Part shown: piece after piece, positions 22,120 through 33,239 of the stretch
How positions within the stretch are numbered: position 1 is the stretch's first letter
Layout of the letters: every line of letters starts with the position of its first letter
The notes under the pieces: generated by a model
Told to the model about the DNA's origin: nothing
Databases searched by the model: none
The model's input: only the letters and a program-made list of their open reading frames with translations
Origin: Symsagittifera roscoffensis
Taxonomy: Eukaryota; Xenacoelomorpha; Acoela; Convolutidae
Direction of reading: 5' to 3'
DNA length: 64,000 bases
Assembly: GCF_963678635.1 (NCBI RefSeq)
Contig: NC_087065.1
Coordinates: 40,799,430-40,863,429, forward strand
Translations under genes and position numbers: made by a program

Positions 22120-22199
22120 CTTAATCTCAGGGATGGCGACTCCAAATGCCCGGCTTGGAAGATCACCGAACAAACGACATTTAGTTTCTTCCAGGTTTT
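22120..22199 (-). CDS. Weak candidate minus-strand exon
   Basis: A minus-strand segment ending at a good donor (ATTAAG|GTAATG) reads ENLEETKCRLFGDLPSRAFG then VAIPEIK. It follows a gcag that could be an acceptor, although the polypyrimidine tract is poor. The stretch upstream contains a 20-bp direct duplication (a tctgcctccaaaat core). Exit phase 0 does not fit the LIM1 exon of Lhx3/4, so it is not simply that gene's first exon. No family is recognised. Confidence 0.25.
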
Positions 22200-24640
22200 C
22201 TGCCTCCAAAATTGGTTCGGTTCCATTATTTCTGCCTCCAAAATCGGTTCAGCATTAGTTTCTGAAGAACGCACATTGCATTTATATTAAAGCCCACTTT
22301 CTTTACAATTAAAAGCCAAACAGGTGCCTGTCAAAAAAACGTGCCATGAAAAATTTACCATTTTTATTAACTACAACAAAAATCAAACCGTCAAAAAGTC
22401 GGAGAAAAAATTGAGAACTCCCGCCTTCCAAATGGATTCTCTTTGTTTTGACCACTCTTGTTGAGTATGAAGTAACTAAGACCTGTGGTGGGTTCCTTTT
22501 TTGGGCTAGTTTAGATATCTTTCCATCTCAAATAATGCTCGTAGATATTACAATGTCGTATCATATCTCTGAAAAGCTCTTTCAGCAAATCATCTTCATT
22601 TTCTGTTTTTTTTTCAGACTTTAACATCAAATACTGCGGTTGTAAAACACTGTGCTACTTGTATGGCCACGTAGTACACCGGTTCAATTCAGCCTAGGCT
22701 GATCGGACAGATTTTTGATGTACCAAGAGGTTGATGAAAAGTCAGACTTGGTGCTACGTGAAGCATTTAGAATTGCATAATTTCATTAAAAACAATGTTT
22801 CATTGCATTATCATTTAGTTGTTTTTAACACAAGAGCTTCGAGACTCAAAACAAATAGATTTTAAAATTGACCAATAAAATCAACGATGAAAGTTGAAGC
22901 AACATACCAACTAGCTGATGGGAAATTAAAAGGAATTAAGAACACAATCATAAGACGAACTTAATCAAAAATGTACAAGAACGATTTGAGTTGTATCAGA
23001 TTGGCTCAGAGATAATCTAGGACGGAGTGGGTGATGAAAAGATAGAGCTAGGAAATTAGAAAGGCTGATTCTGAGCCGCCCTTCTCACGTCAATCAAGCG
23101 CCAAAAGAGAAGAGCGCAAAGGCAAGTTCAATTTCATCGGCAATCATCTCAAATACCTGTGAATGTAGCGATACAAGCCATAGTTTATTACTCCAATTCG
23201 GGTATTGTTGCCCAACCGCCCGCGGGATTAAAGCGATAAGATTTAAGGATCAGGTGCGGGTGAGGCAGTAGTTATGATTGCACTCACAAAGTAATCATTT
23301 GGATCCGACATAAAGTCACACGCACTCCAAACACAGTTTATAACTGCAATTGAACACAAGTTCCAGATATTTAGATCCAGAAATAACACTAAAAGTTGGA
23401 CCAGGAAGCTATAAAACCACAGCGCTCTAGGTACAAATTCGGCCTCAAAAAATAATTGAAAATATGCTACCAATTTTTGTGGATTTATATACTAAACTAA
23501 CTGATTCAATATCTACTTCAATACTTCAGCCAATTTATTTCATCAAAAACCTGCGGTGTATCCTACAAAAATTAATTATTTTAAAATATCTGTTCAAAAA
23601 TATAACTAGTGGTTGATTACGAATTCTTATTTTACAATTGCACCAAATGTCACCAGAAATGTATTAAGATAGGTATATTATCTACCGCTTACGAATACCA
23701 GTAACGCCTATGCCAGTGAAAAAATAATAAGTTAATAAATCCATTGAAACACAATGGTTGTATTTAGAAAAATACACTCGTATAATTATATCATATCTTT
23801 AATATCAAAACAGACTATTTAATGCGGATGAGATCAGACTAGGTCTCAATTATTCCATTAGGACCCGCCTTCAATGGAAGGAATCTAAATTGAGGAAATA
23901 ATGGCACGGTATTTAAGAGTGTTTTCAAGTGTCAACGTGAGATATGGGAAGAGAAAAGCGAGAGACATTTGACACTATTAGGGAACAAAGGAGCCTCCAA
24001 GTTCATTGTTACTGTCTTCACAGCCTTAAGAGTCGCCAAGTCGCATGGATTCTCAACTTCAAATTCAACAGCTTGAATGTGAGGAAATTCTTACTACCTC
24101 GCAAAAGGAGGAGAAACCCTCATGAAGAGACCCAAGTTAACAGAAAGTTAAATTCAACCATCAGAATTCAGAACACACAGGTCTGAAACAAAGCGTGATA
24201 ACTCAGTACAAGTATTGGACGCTTAAAGGAAAAAGGGAAGAAACGGGAGAAAATGGGAGAATTGCCAAAAATTAAGTTCAAGTCTGATATCCAAAAACTT
24301 ATGAGAATAACCCCCCACTAAATATATTATTATTTTTTGCATGAATCGTCCAGCATTTAATTATATTCCATAGAAATAACTTCAACTTTAGAGGCAAAAC
24401 AGCGATCGCTAATGGACTCAGATTGAAATGTCTGATCGGTACGTGAAATTGCTAGGGGAGAGGGAATGGGAGGGGGAGACAGTTGTGTCTGAAGAGTGAA
24501 GAGCGGGGCGAAAGAGGGACGGAAGTTTTGATCGGAAGTTCCAGCGGGGCTAAATGCCCGCTCCCTTTCCAGTCCTATTGTTCGATAATGGGATCTCGTG
24601 TCACTGCGGCTAATGGCAGTGCTGTTTGCAAAGGACCTCT
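22200..24640. other. Unassigned sequence upstream of Lhx3/4
   Basis: No exon or repeat could be supported. The first coding exon of Lhx3/4 may be hidden here, since a short 5' exon would not show by eye. Confidence 0.3.
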
Positions 24641-24642
24641 CT

Positions 24643-24652
24643 GTATTTATCC
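24643..24652 (-). promoter_or_regulatory. TATA-like box, possible Lhx3/4 promoter
   Basis: On the minus strand ggataaatacag lies at the left edge of a GC-richer, low-repeat block (about 24.35-24.68 kb). Downstream in the minus direction come pyrimidine-rich sequences that could be a 5' UTR (tctccccctcccattccctc). The position, about 4.9 kb upstream of LIM1 and on the right strand, fits an Lhx3/4 promoter. No start codon with a usable donor was found after it. Confidence 0.2.
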
Positions 24653-24952
24653 CACACACAATCATCATATACACGCATAGGTCTGATTATCTACATTCCT
24701 CATTTTTATTCCTAACCAAAATTGAGATAAATTTCAGAAAACTCGAAATTATACTTTAAATGAATGGTTTGATCTGCAAGTCTGTTGTTCTGGGCTACAG
24801 TTATTATTAGCTGTATATAGGGGTATATAAATCTATAAAGGATCATTTTTTGTACGTTTTGAGAAACAAAAAAAAAGTATAAGTGCGCGTTTGTTTTTCG
24901 TTGCTCTCAAAACTCGACCAAGTGACAAAACAGAATAGATAGCAAATGATGG

Positions 24953-25096
24953 TAGGGCAGATTTAGGGGATATTTTTTTTGTCAAAATGGGGCCTTCATT
25001 ATTTTAATAGTCATAGTGAAATCAATTTCGTCGTCCTTTAAAAAGTCATCACTATTTTTGAAAACTTTTTGAAAATCCTAGATCCACCCCTGTCTA
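24953..25096. repeat. Short MITE with hAT-like ends
   Basis: The right end is cctagatccacccctg, whose reverse complement caggggtggatctagg is like the aggggcggatctaag found at 40,313 and 44,023. The left end, gggcagatttagggga, is a decayed partner. About 140 bp, non-coding. Confidence 0.4.
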
Positions 25097-26742
25097 AGTA
25101 TATATCTATTTATCGACAGGGAGAATTTATAACTTAGATATGGACACAATCATAAGCGATCCAGGTAGACTGAAATTCCAAAAATTGCATAGACATAGTG
25201 CTACTTTTGACCCCATGGGACGAGAATGAGTCTCAAAATAGCAGGACACCAGTAGTTTCTAATTTGGACCACCTTATTCTCAAAACAGCAGCTCAATGAT
25301 TAAATTAATTCTCTCTAATTTTGCACAGTAGGAGTTAACACTGTTTTCCTTGCCTCTTATTACGACGAAATTAAACAGCGATTAGGCATTAGTCGAAAAA
25401 GAGTTAGCAATAATAGCTCTTAGTCTTCTTTTTAAAACAATTTGTTTTTCATCACAAGTAGTTTCTTTTGGTTTTTCTCCGAAAACCTCAATAAAAGTGG
25501 TTAACATGATAACAAAAAATGAAATTTTACGTTCACTTGCGTTTTCTGACTTGAAAGGTTAAAAATTAGTGGAGTGTGATTAAATTTCGTGTACGCCCAT
25601 TGAACAACAAAGAAAATTATTTCAAATTAGTAGATTAAAATTCATTTTAATTAAGCCCCGTTTGCATAAAACTATGAAGTGCGTAAGTGGCTGTTTCCAT
25701 TTCATTTGCTAAGCTTAGCTTGGAAAAGTCGAAATTCCTATACTGTTTTCTGTCGTGGTAAATTGGGTAGAACAAAAACGGGGCAAACTAGCGGGACATA
25801 ACGGTCCATTGGGACTGCTGGGGAGGGGGCGGGTAGTTGAACAAAAACAACAACAAGGCAGAAGAAAGGCAATAGAAAAAAGAACAAGGAAAGTCAAAGA
25901 GCGTTAATTTGTTTCGCGACCAAAAACATTTTTTAATTTTCATCATCATTTTTGTCATTTCATTTCATTTTGTATTTCATTCCCTCAATTCAAATACCCT
26001 ACTTGCTAAACTCCCTTGTCCAAGGACCGATGCTAGATTAAACGGGGAACTTTTCGCTCTTTTAATTTCGCTCTCGCAGGCTACTTTTGTTAAAACCTCC
26101 CGCCATTAGGTAGATTAAAAAGTGCCCGTGTAACAAACTGTTAGTAGAACAGCGGCCCAATGGAGCGCAGCGCCTGTGGCCGATTTGTCGCCTGCGAAGC
26201 GCCAACAGTCAATTTAATACACGACGACTCAGCTCTCTCTTAAGTACCCATAACAACGAGACAGCAATTCCAATTCGATGTTTCCGAACCTCATGAGACA
26301 ATTTTATTCACTCTACTCAAAACGACGAACAACAATCATTAATCGTTAAATATAGATCATTTATATGTCCATTTATGGCATCATTAAAAATTAATTCAAA
26401 TTTTCATTTATGTTAATTCAATAAAATCGAAAAACATACCACATGAGATTTGAATGAAAAGATTTTATTTAAAACAACAATTATGACCAGAAGCTATTGT
26501 TTAGGTGAGACTTAACTTATGGCTAAATAAATTAATTAAAAAGGCCTTTTTTGAAAAATCCTTGAACTTTGCCAAAAGCAATTTATTCCCATGTTCTGAA
26601 AAGATGCCATCTCAAAGATGTTTTTTTTTAATCAATGACAGCTAACGACAAACAAAAAACTAAAATAAGAAAACTATTTTTAGGAAAACCGGAAGTTTCT
26701 ACAGCAAAAAATATAGCCGGATGTTGTGCAAATAGCACAGAA
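25097..26742. other. Unassigned, partly GC-richer spacer
   Basis: A GC-richer patch lies at about 26,150-26,230 (ggagcgcagcgcctgtggcc). No coding frame with splice support was found. It is a second possible place for a promoter or 5' exon of Lhx3/4. Confidence 0.3.
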
Positions 26743-27541
26743 TGTTCCAACCATATTCTTTAAAAAAATCATTTTTTTTTCAAATTAGTGTCGTTTCTGA
26801 GCATTGTGTGATAAAAAGGATCTTACATCGGACGAAAGACTAAAATATAAACATAATAGACAATCACAGTAGAAAAAAAAAGCCAATTGGGCATTAGTTT
26901 TATAGGTTAATGACGAGAAAAACAAAAACTCAAAACAAAATTCAAACTTTTTACAAAAATTTTTTTTGCAGATATATTTTTTTGAATTTTTGAAGTTTAT
27001 TGTTCCCAAGTCAGCGCTGAAAAAACTTAATTTAATTTAACTTCAGCAAAAAACAATTTTACTAGAGTAAAACTAAAAGTTCCAGACCTATCCTTCAAAA
27101 AAAGTCTGCTCGCTTGCTTTACTCGCTCGAAATTGCACAAAAACTCAAAGTATTTCAACCAGTTTTTGTCGACAATGGAACAATTTTTTACAATCGCTCG
27201 AATCAGGGCTGAAAAGACTTCAGTATGATATATCACCCTCACCATTGCGATGATTAATTATGGTAACTTAATCTTTTTGAAAAACAAAATGAGCCTGCTC
27301 GTTCACTTCATTCGCTCGAAATTAGACCAGAAAGCAAAAACTTCCAACAAATTTTTTCTCAATGCTGGGAAATTTTGAGGAATTTTTCAAGTGTCGCGCG
27401 AATCACAAAAGAAGGAGCTTTGATATGCTGTATCACTCGATTCAAAATTTGTGGAACCTGATTTTGCGTGGAAACCAAGTAAAGAAAACACTGAAACACC
27501 CGAATACGAAGTTTCCGCTCCATTTTTAATTATCGAAACAA
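26743..27541 (+). repeat. MITE family A, copy A3 (longer)
   Basis: The start is tgttccaaccat, just after the family flank gcaaatagcacagaa, and the end is taattatcgaaaca. It shares cctgattttgcgtggaaa and aaacacccgaata with the other copies. It is about 260 bp longer than A2, apparently by internal repetition of a block with cgctcgaaatt (27,121 and 27,309). Confidence 0.65.
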
Positions 27542-28364
27542 TTATAAACTGGCAGCTAAGAAAGAAGCACGATTACTCCTATCAAAACTACCAGTACAGA
27601 TCTCAAAATTAATATTTCAAAACGCTCCGGTTTTTTTGAGGGTGACGTGGGATGGAGATAAACTTAACTGGGAAACCATACTTGAAAAAAGTAAGTAACA
27701 CGAGCCTAAATTTAGTCCTTTTTAATGAACAAAAATGATGAATAATACTTGATCAATGGAAAAACTAAATAAAACGAAAAAACTATAGTGAAAATACCAA
27801 AACAACATGTAAGCTTTTTCTCGACTGGTACTTATAAGTATTTTCCGCACGCAGCTCCTCAATATTGATAACTACTAAAATGAAAACAAAACTTTGTTCA
27901 AACAGATTCTGAGTTAGAAAAAATCATGGACCTATAGCACCTTCCCTTTTTCATCAGTGGTTGGATTAATTAGTGATTAACTGCATCATGAAAAAATTCA
28001 AACTGCCATCTCATTGATTTCATTAGAAAAAAAATCAACGCAACCAGGCCACCTTTTAATTTTGTTTACTAATTTCATGTAAAAGCATTGTGGCGCTCTG
28101 GTAGTGGTGGTGGCAAGCAATCATATAATTGCTGTTTGCAATTTGACGTGCGCTAAAAATGACAAGGTGAGCTCTAGCAAGTAAACCATAGAAATAAAGA
28201 GCGCGTTTTGGTCATCCTAAATAATTAAATGTAACGTAGTGCTATATGCATACATTATTAAATTAGTTTCAAATTAAGTTCATAGTTAAACGTCAATGCT
28301 GAACAACATTATTTCATGAAGTTCCATATTTCAGTTACTCTAAATTTTTGTTATTTGATTATTG
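27542..28364. other. Unassigned spacer
   Basis: AT-rich sequence with nothing recognised. Confidence 0.4.
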
Positions 28365-28885
28365 ACACAACTTCACGAGATCTCAAAAACTCTTTTTTCC
28401 TTGTCTTAAGATTACGTAAAACAAATCCAAAACCGACATAAAAGTCAAATTTCAAAATTTATGGCTTGAATAACTTTTAAATTACCGATAAACCAATAAA
28501 GAACGCGTACAAAATCGGCTCACTAGGAGGTCACAGCTTCAAGAGATCTCGAAACACCACCTGTTGCCTATGTATCAAAATTACGTATAAAAAATTGAGC
28601 GTATTGAACCGACATGAAGGTCAAACTTCAAAATGTTGGCTTCAATAACCTGCAAATTAGCAATGAGGATAAGGTACGAAGCCGGCACACTAAGAGGTCA
28701 CGCCTACACGACATCTCAAAAACCACCTGTTAATCATGCATTGAGATCACGATTAAAAAACTAAACGTCCCAGTCGACCTGAAAGTCAAATTTCAAAATG
28801 TTTGGCTTCAATCATCCCCAAACTACAAAAAAGGAGTTTGCAAAACCGTGGCGGACGAGGAAAGGCTTATTTCAGGAGATCTCGG
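28365..28885. repeat. Tandem repeat, period about 166 bp, about three copies
   Basis: The block begins with gagatctcaaaaac (28,377) and recurs as gagatctcgaaacaccacct (28,544), gacatctcaaaaaccacctg (28,709) and gagatctcgg (28,874), a spacing of 165-167 bp. Within each unit agtcaaatttcaaaatttatgg or a close variant recurs, followed by ttgaata or ttcaataac. Copies are about 70-80% alike by eye. Confidence 0.8.
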
Positions 28886-29049
28886 AAATTACAAAGAAAC
28901 GGAAGAAGAAACAAGGGAATAAACATATATTGAGCTATATATCAGGCAACTAAACAAACGAGAATCAAAATCGAAACTGGAACATCATCCAAGCGCAGAG
29001 CGAGGTAAAGCAATTTAACTTCGATATACTATGAGATTGTTTATAAACT

Positions 29050-29830
29050 CTCTTCGCAAACCAACGAATTTAATTATGGTACAGCATCGTGATTGCTGGC
29101 CATTCTTCATGCAGACATAACGAGCTATAAAGCTGCTTTGTATGCGTTCCAAACGAATTTGTTGAACTCAATCCCAAAACTGGAAGACAGGATACTTCCA
29201 ATGTCGCTTGTGTCTAAGGAATCGTTGCTGGAAGTTATCGATGCGTGTTAAGTGGTCCAAAGGATGAGAACCACCGACTGGCTATCGCTATACCACCAAA
29301 CGAAACACACTTACTACGGAGCAAAACTACTGCGCGACGTAACAACAATAGACGAAGGACTTTTAATGAGTGTGGCAATACCATGTGCGTCAAGTCAGAC
29401 TGCTTTTCAAAAGTTATCGAGCACAGTTTGTTCCGTTACCGCAAACAGATCCAATTGAAGCTATTAGTTGGGCCACTGTAGGCCCATATCTAGCAAATTT
29501 GGAGGATTTGATGGAAACATCAGTGCTCATTGAGAAACAAAATTCTTTTGGAGCAGCAATATATCGGATATGCCATCAAACAATTGAAATCCGTCTTGGT
29601 CAGTTGTCATGCCTCGCCACGCTGTACTTCGACTCGTAAATGACAAACCGAAAAGATCCTTCTACCTACTAACGTCGGAAAAAGTTACGAACTCAAAGTC
29701 CTGCATCTGGCTTATAACGTCAGCTAGTGCTGCGTTTTCACTAAGGGAGCATAGTTGGGAAGAACTAAACAAACCCAAAAGAGAAGACCACATTAGACTG
29801 CGTAACTTAGTTTACCAGCAAATAAACTAA
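29050..29830 (+). pseudogene. Broken env-like glycoprotein relic of a retroelement
   Basis: In the plus direction, successive frames resemble the envelope-like protein carried by some animal LTR retroelements: LLAILHADITSYKAALYAF near 29,100, GAKLLRDVTTIDEGLLMSVA near 29,320, YRICHQT near 29,570 and WLITSASAAFS near 29,710. The frame is interrupted by stops and several frameshifts, so no functional product is possible. No LTRs, gag or pol were found next to it. It is an old fragment in the genome. Confidence 0.6.
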
Positions 29831-31289
29831 AACCAGGCCGAGCCCAGATAGCAACTACGAAATACTTGAACAACGGATCTCCCTCATAATTTGCCAGACT
29901 CTCTGCCGCACCTACTATCAGAGTTTCCCGGTTTAACTGAACTCCTTTATTTTGAAAAGATAGGCGCTAGAGTAAAATTACTATGAGAAAACGAGACAAA
30001 ATTGATTGACAGTCCGACCAAAATTGACCAACCAACGATATCGCCGAATCAATCGCACACGATATGAAACTACTTAAACCCACTCTAGTGGACAAATTGG
30101 ACCAATACGTTCCTCTGCGACTATCATAGATGCTGACGATTATACTGTTTTTCGGAAATCCCATTCTGCATGTTGTGGTGATGTACCTATAACCATCGTT
30201 TTGCAATTTTAAGAAGATTGAATCCGAAATTGTCCATGTCTCAAGACGGAAAAATTGCACTAAGACCAGTTTTGATCAGAACAGCATCGGACACAAAAGT
30301 GTTCCAAAAAGAGGGATCAAAAATTCAAAAATCTGTGAAAAATACAAGAATTGACCAAAAAAGAATTGAACAATCAAAAAGGACATCAGTTCGCTCTTCT
30401 AGTGGAATAAAGAGCAGGAGAACCTAATCAGAAAACGCCCATAACGAAGATAGAAAAAAAACATGAGTTAATTCTAAGCAGTGAATTGCATCTCATTTCT
30501 ATCGTCCTCATATCTCGACAAATATAATGACTGCATCAGTGGAAAATCAGTAAAATCACTGTAATCCAAGTATAAAATCTTCCCGCCTTATGAATGAGAC
30601 AAAATTGTCTAATGCGTAATTTCGTGTAACTCTAACCAGTGAAATTTTCGTTCTAAATGGAACGTAAGGTAATTTCAAAAGTTATAAATTCAAATTGCTT
30701 ATTTAAAATTTTACCATACATTACCTTTAATCAACTTGAACAAATTTACGAATTCGCTTGAACAAAATTACAAATTCAGCGGAAGACTTTCCATTTCTCC
30801 GCAAATTGGTAAGAATAGTCATGTTATCATTGAAATTAAAAATAGGAGTGCAACAATGCGATTCACGTAGATCAGCAAACGACAAGGAAAAACAGTCCAA
30901 TAACATAACTTTGCGTAACACAAACTTGTACAGCAAATTATAATAATTTGAGCAGCAAATTATGTGAATTCTAAAAGATCTTCCTTGTTAATCTTTTATC
31001 CATTATATGATTGTTCAAGGGACGCTTTTTCAGAACCTTATCTTGAGGAACAGTATCTAAGGCTGTACTCAAATCGTACAATTGTACCAGCTAAATTTAT
31101 GCACACAATTAGGAAAAAACAGTCGGCTTTTAACAGTACACCAGCGTCTCAGTTAGGCTGTAGTCACTGTTTGTTGCCAGGAAAAATCTTCAAAGAAATA
31201 AATAAAGAATTTATTTCTTCACAGTAAAAATTGAACATTTTAAAAAGAAAACTCAAAATAATTGTTGTACATAACACCAGATAGCAATA
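29831..31289. other. Unassigned sequence downstream of the env-like relic
   Basis: No gene is supported. Open frames near 30,218-30,427 and 30,758-31,227 have no convincing motif. Confidence 0.3.
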
Positions 31290-31516
31290 TGGAGTATTGT
31301 CCCAAAATGGCAATCTTTAAACCCCCGTAACTTTACGAAAAATGGTCACAGGTAAAATATCTTTTCAAATTTGAGCTCAGAATAACGAAACCTTTTGAAT
31401 GATATAAAAAAACTCCGTCTAAAATGGCTAGTTAAAAAGTCGAAATTTGTCTGAAGAAAAAAAACCCACCCCGAGCACAAATATTCCGTTACTTTCATAT
31501 CGAAAATCGGAACAAT
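31290..31516 (+). repeat. MITE family B, copy B4 (right half only)
   Basis: It contains the family block ttgtcccaaaatggcaatct, aacccccgtaactttacg, ccccgagcacaaatattccg and the end cgaaaatcggaaca. The left half, with the palindrome, is missing. Confidence 0.7.
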
Positions 31517-31930
31517 AAATCGTAAATAAAAAATTCATGTACTGTTAGGATTTTGTTATCCCAAAAATATTGCGTCATACTAACATACTTCCTTTTGAGA
31601 AAAATCATTCGAACAATTTTTCGATTTAACATATGACTTTGGTTTACAAGAGAAAATTGGTTCCCCATACACAGGCAAACAGTATTGTATTCTTCGTTTG
31701 ATAATCAAACGGTAGCATTTGAGTAAAAATGACGGTGGAATATAATGACGCATTTTTGAAACTATGCCACAATGACGCCCTAGTTAGTTTTACTTTTTTG
31801 AATATGAAACACAAACGATAACTTATTATCCAGCACAACACCAGGTTTCGTTTTATTTTTTCGAAAATGAAACACAAATGACAATTTGTTATCCCGTACA
31901 ACACAACACCACTTTGACTATTTATATTTA

Positions 31931-32451
31931 TTGTTCCGACTTTCGATACGAAAGTAACGGAATGGGGTGGGTTTTTTTTTCTTCAGACAAATTTCGACTT
32001 TTTAACTAGCCACTTTTGACCGAACTTTTTTTATATCATTCGAAAGGTATTGTTGTCCTGAGCTCAAATTTGAAAAGATATTTCACCTGTGATAATTTTT
32101 GTAAAGTTATGGGGGTTTAAAGATTGCCATTTTGGGACAATTAACGCGCGATATATTTTGCGCTATTAACGCGTAAGCGGAGAGTTAATCCGTCTTAGAA
32201 ATCTTTCCAAATTGGTTAAAAGAAGCTTATTCGCCATAACTGGTTTGTTACAAGGAGCAAAATCTATCCTTTTGTATTTTGTATGGCGTGTGGGGGGATG
32301 ATTGATTACCATAAAAAATTTCAAATTTTAGAAAAAAAAAATTTCATTTTAATTTTTCTTACATTTAATTTTTTAATGTTATTACTGCTCCATAAACCTT
32401 GAAAGGCAGTCGGAACATTCAGGGCTTTGCCCTGATACGAGCAGTCTTGTT
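31931..32451 (-). repeat. MITE family B, copy B5 (complete, inverted)
   Basis: In plus coordinates it starts ttgttccgactttcgatac and ends with agtcggaaca, the palindrome cagggctttgccctg (32,420-32,434) and gatacgagcagtcttgt. It is the reverse complement of the layout of B2. With B4 it forms an inverted pair around about 410 bp (31,517-31,930). That spacer carries two copies of an atgaaacacaaa-type block. Confidence 0.75.
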
Positions 32452-33239
32452 TTATTTCGTCAACCAATTCCTTGTACCTATTATTAGTTAAATTTACTTG
32501 TTAACCAGTACATTGACTTGTGCAAATGGATAGATATGTCAGTTTTTGCTGGCGCAAACAAAAATGCCAGCCATCAGCTTTTATCACTGACTCAGTTTAG
32601 CTCCGGTTATGCATGTTTAGCATTCGGACCACGGATGACGTCCGTGTATATTCTATATGCAGCAATTAAAGAGAATTTTTTTATGCAGCAATTAAATTGA
32701 AGTAAGGATAAGTTTTTCCCTGACAAGCTTCTTTTAGTGCCTGAAAATCCAAAAACGTAGGCCACCGCTTAAATGCATCTGACAGAACGAAAGTAACTGT
32801 CAGTTTCGCCGCTCGCAGTTTGCTCAACGTGATGGCTTCATATGTATAAATTCAGCTCCACGTGAAATTATGAATTAATTCACACTGAAAAGATGAACAA
32901 GAAAGATTTCAAACTTGTAACTATTGTTTTCTGGAATTAAAAACTGAAGAAATGAAATTAATTGAAGCCCTCTCAAATCCACACAGTTCTTTTGACGAAG
33001 ATGACTGCATCAAAATAACGTTAGTTTTGTCATTTTTGTCATAGTTTTGTCATGTTAGTTTTGAACAACAGGACAGTATAATATCTTATAATTGAAGTCC
33101 TAAACAGCTATCAGCGAAAATTATTTCTAGGTGACCCTAACTACTGAGCCGTCAAATTTTTTTTAAAAACACCCATAGGTACTTATTATACGTCTGTGAA
33201 GTTGGCAACAGATAAACCAAATACAATACAGCAACAGAC
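32452..33239. other. Unassigned spacer
   Basis: Nothing is supported. One internal echo (gcagcaattaaa twice near 32,660-32,695) is minor. Confidence 0.35.

Noticed and set aside
22660-22740. A tRNA-like or SINE promoter (ccggttcaattcagcc resembles a B box)
   Set aside because: No A box at the right distance and no cloverleaf could be drawn.
30758-31227. Possible transposase C-terminal relic
   Set aside because: A faint resemblance in about 40 residues, too weak to support.
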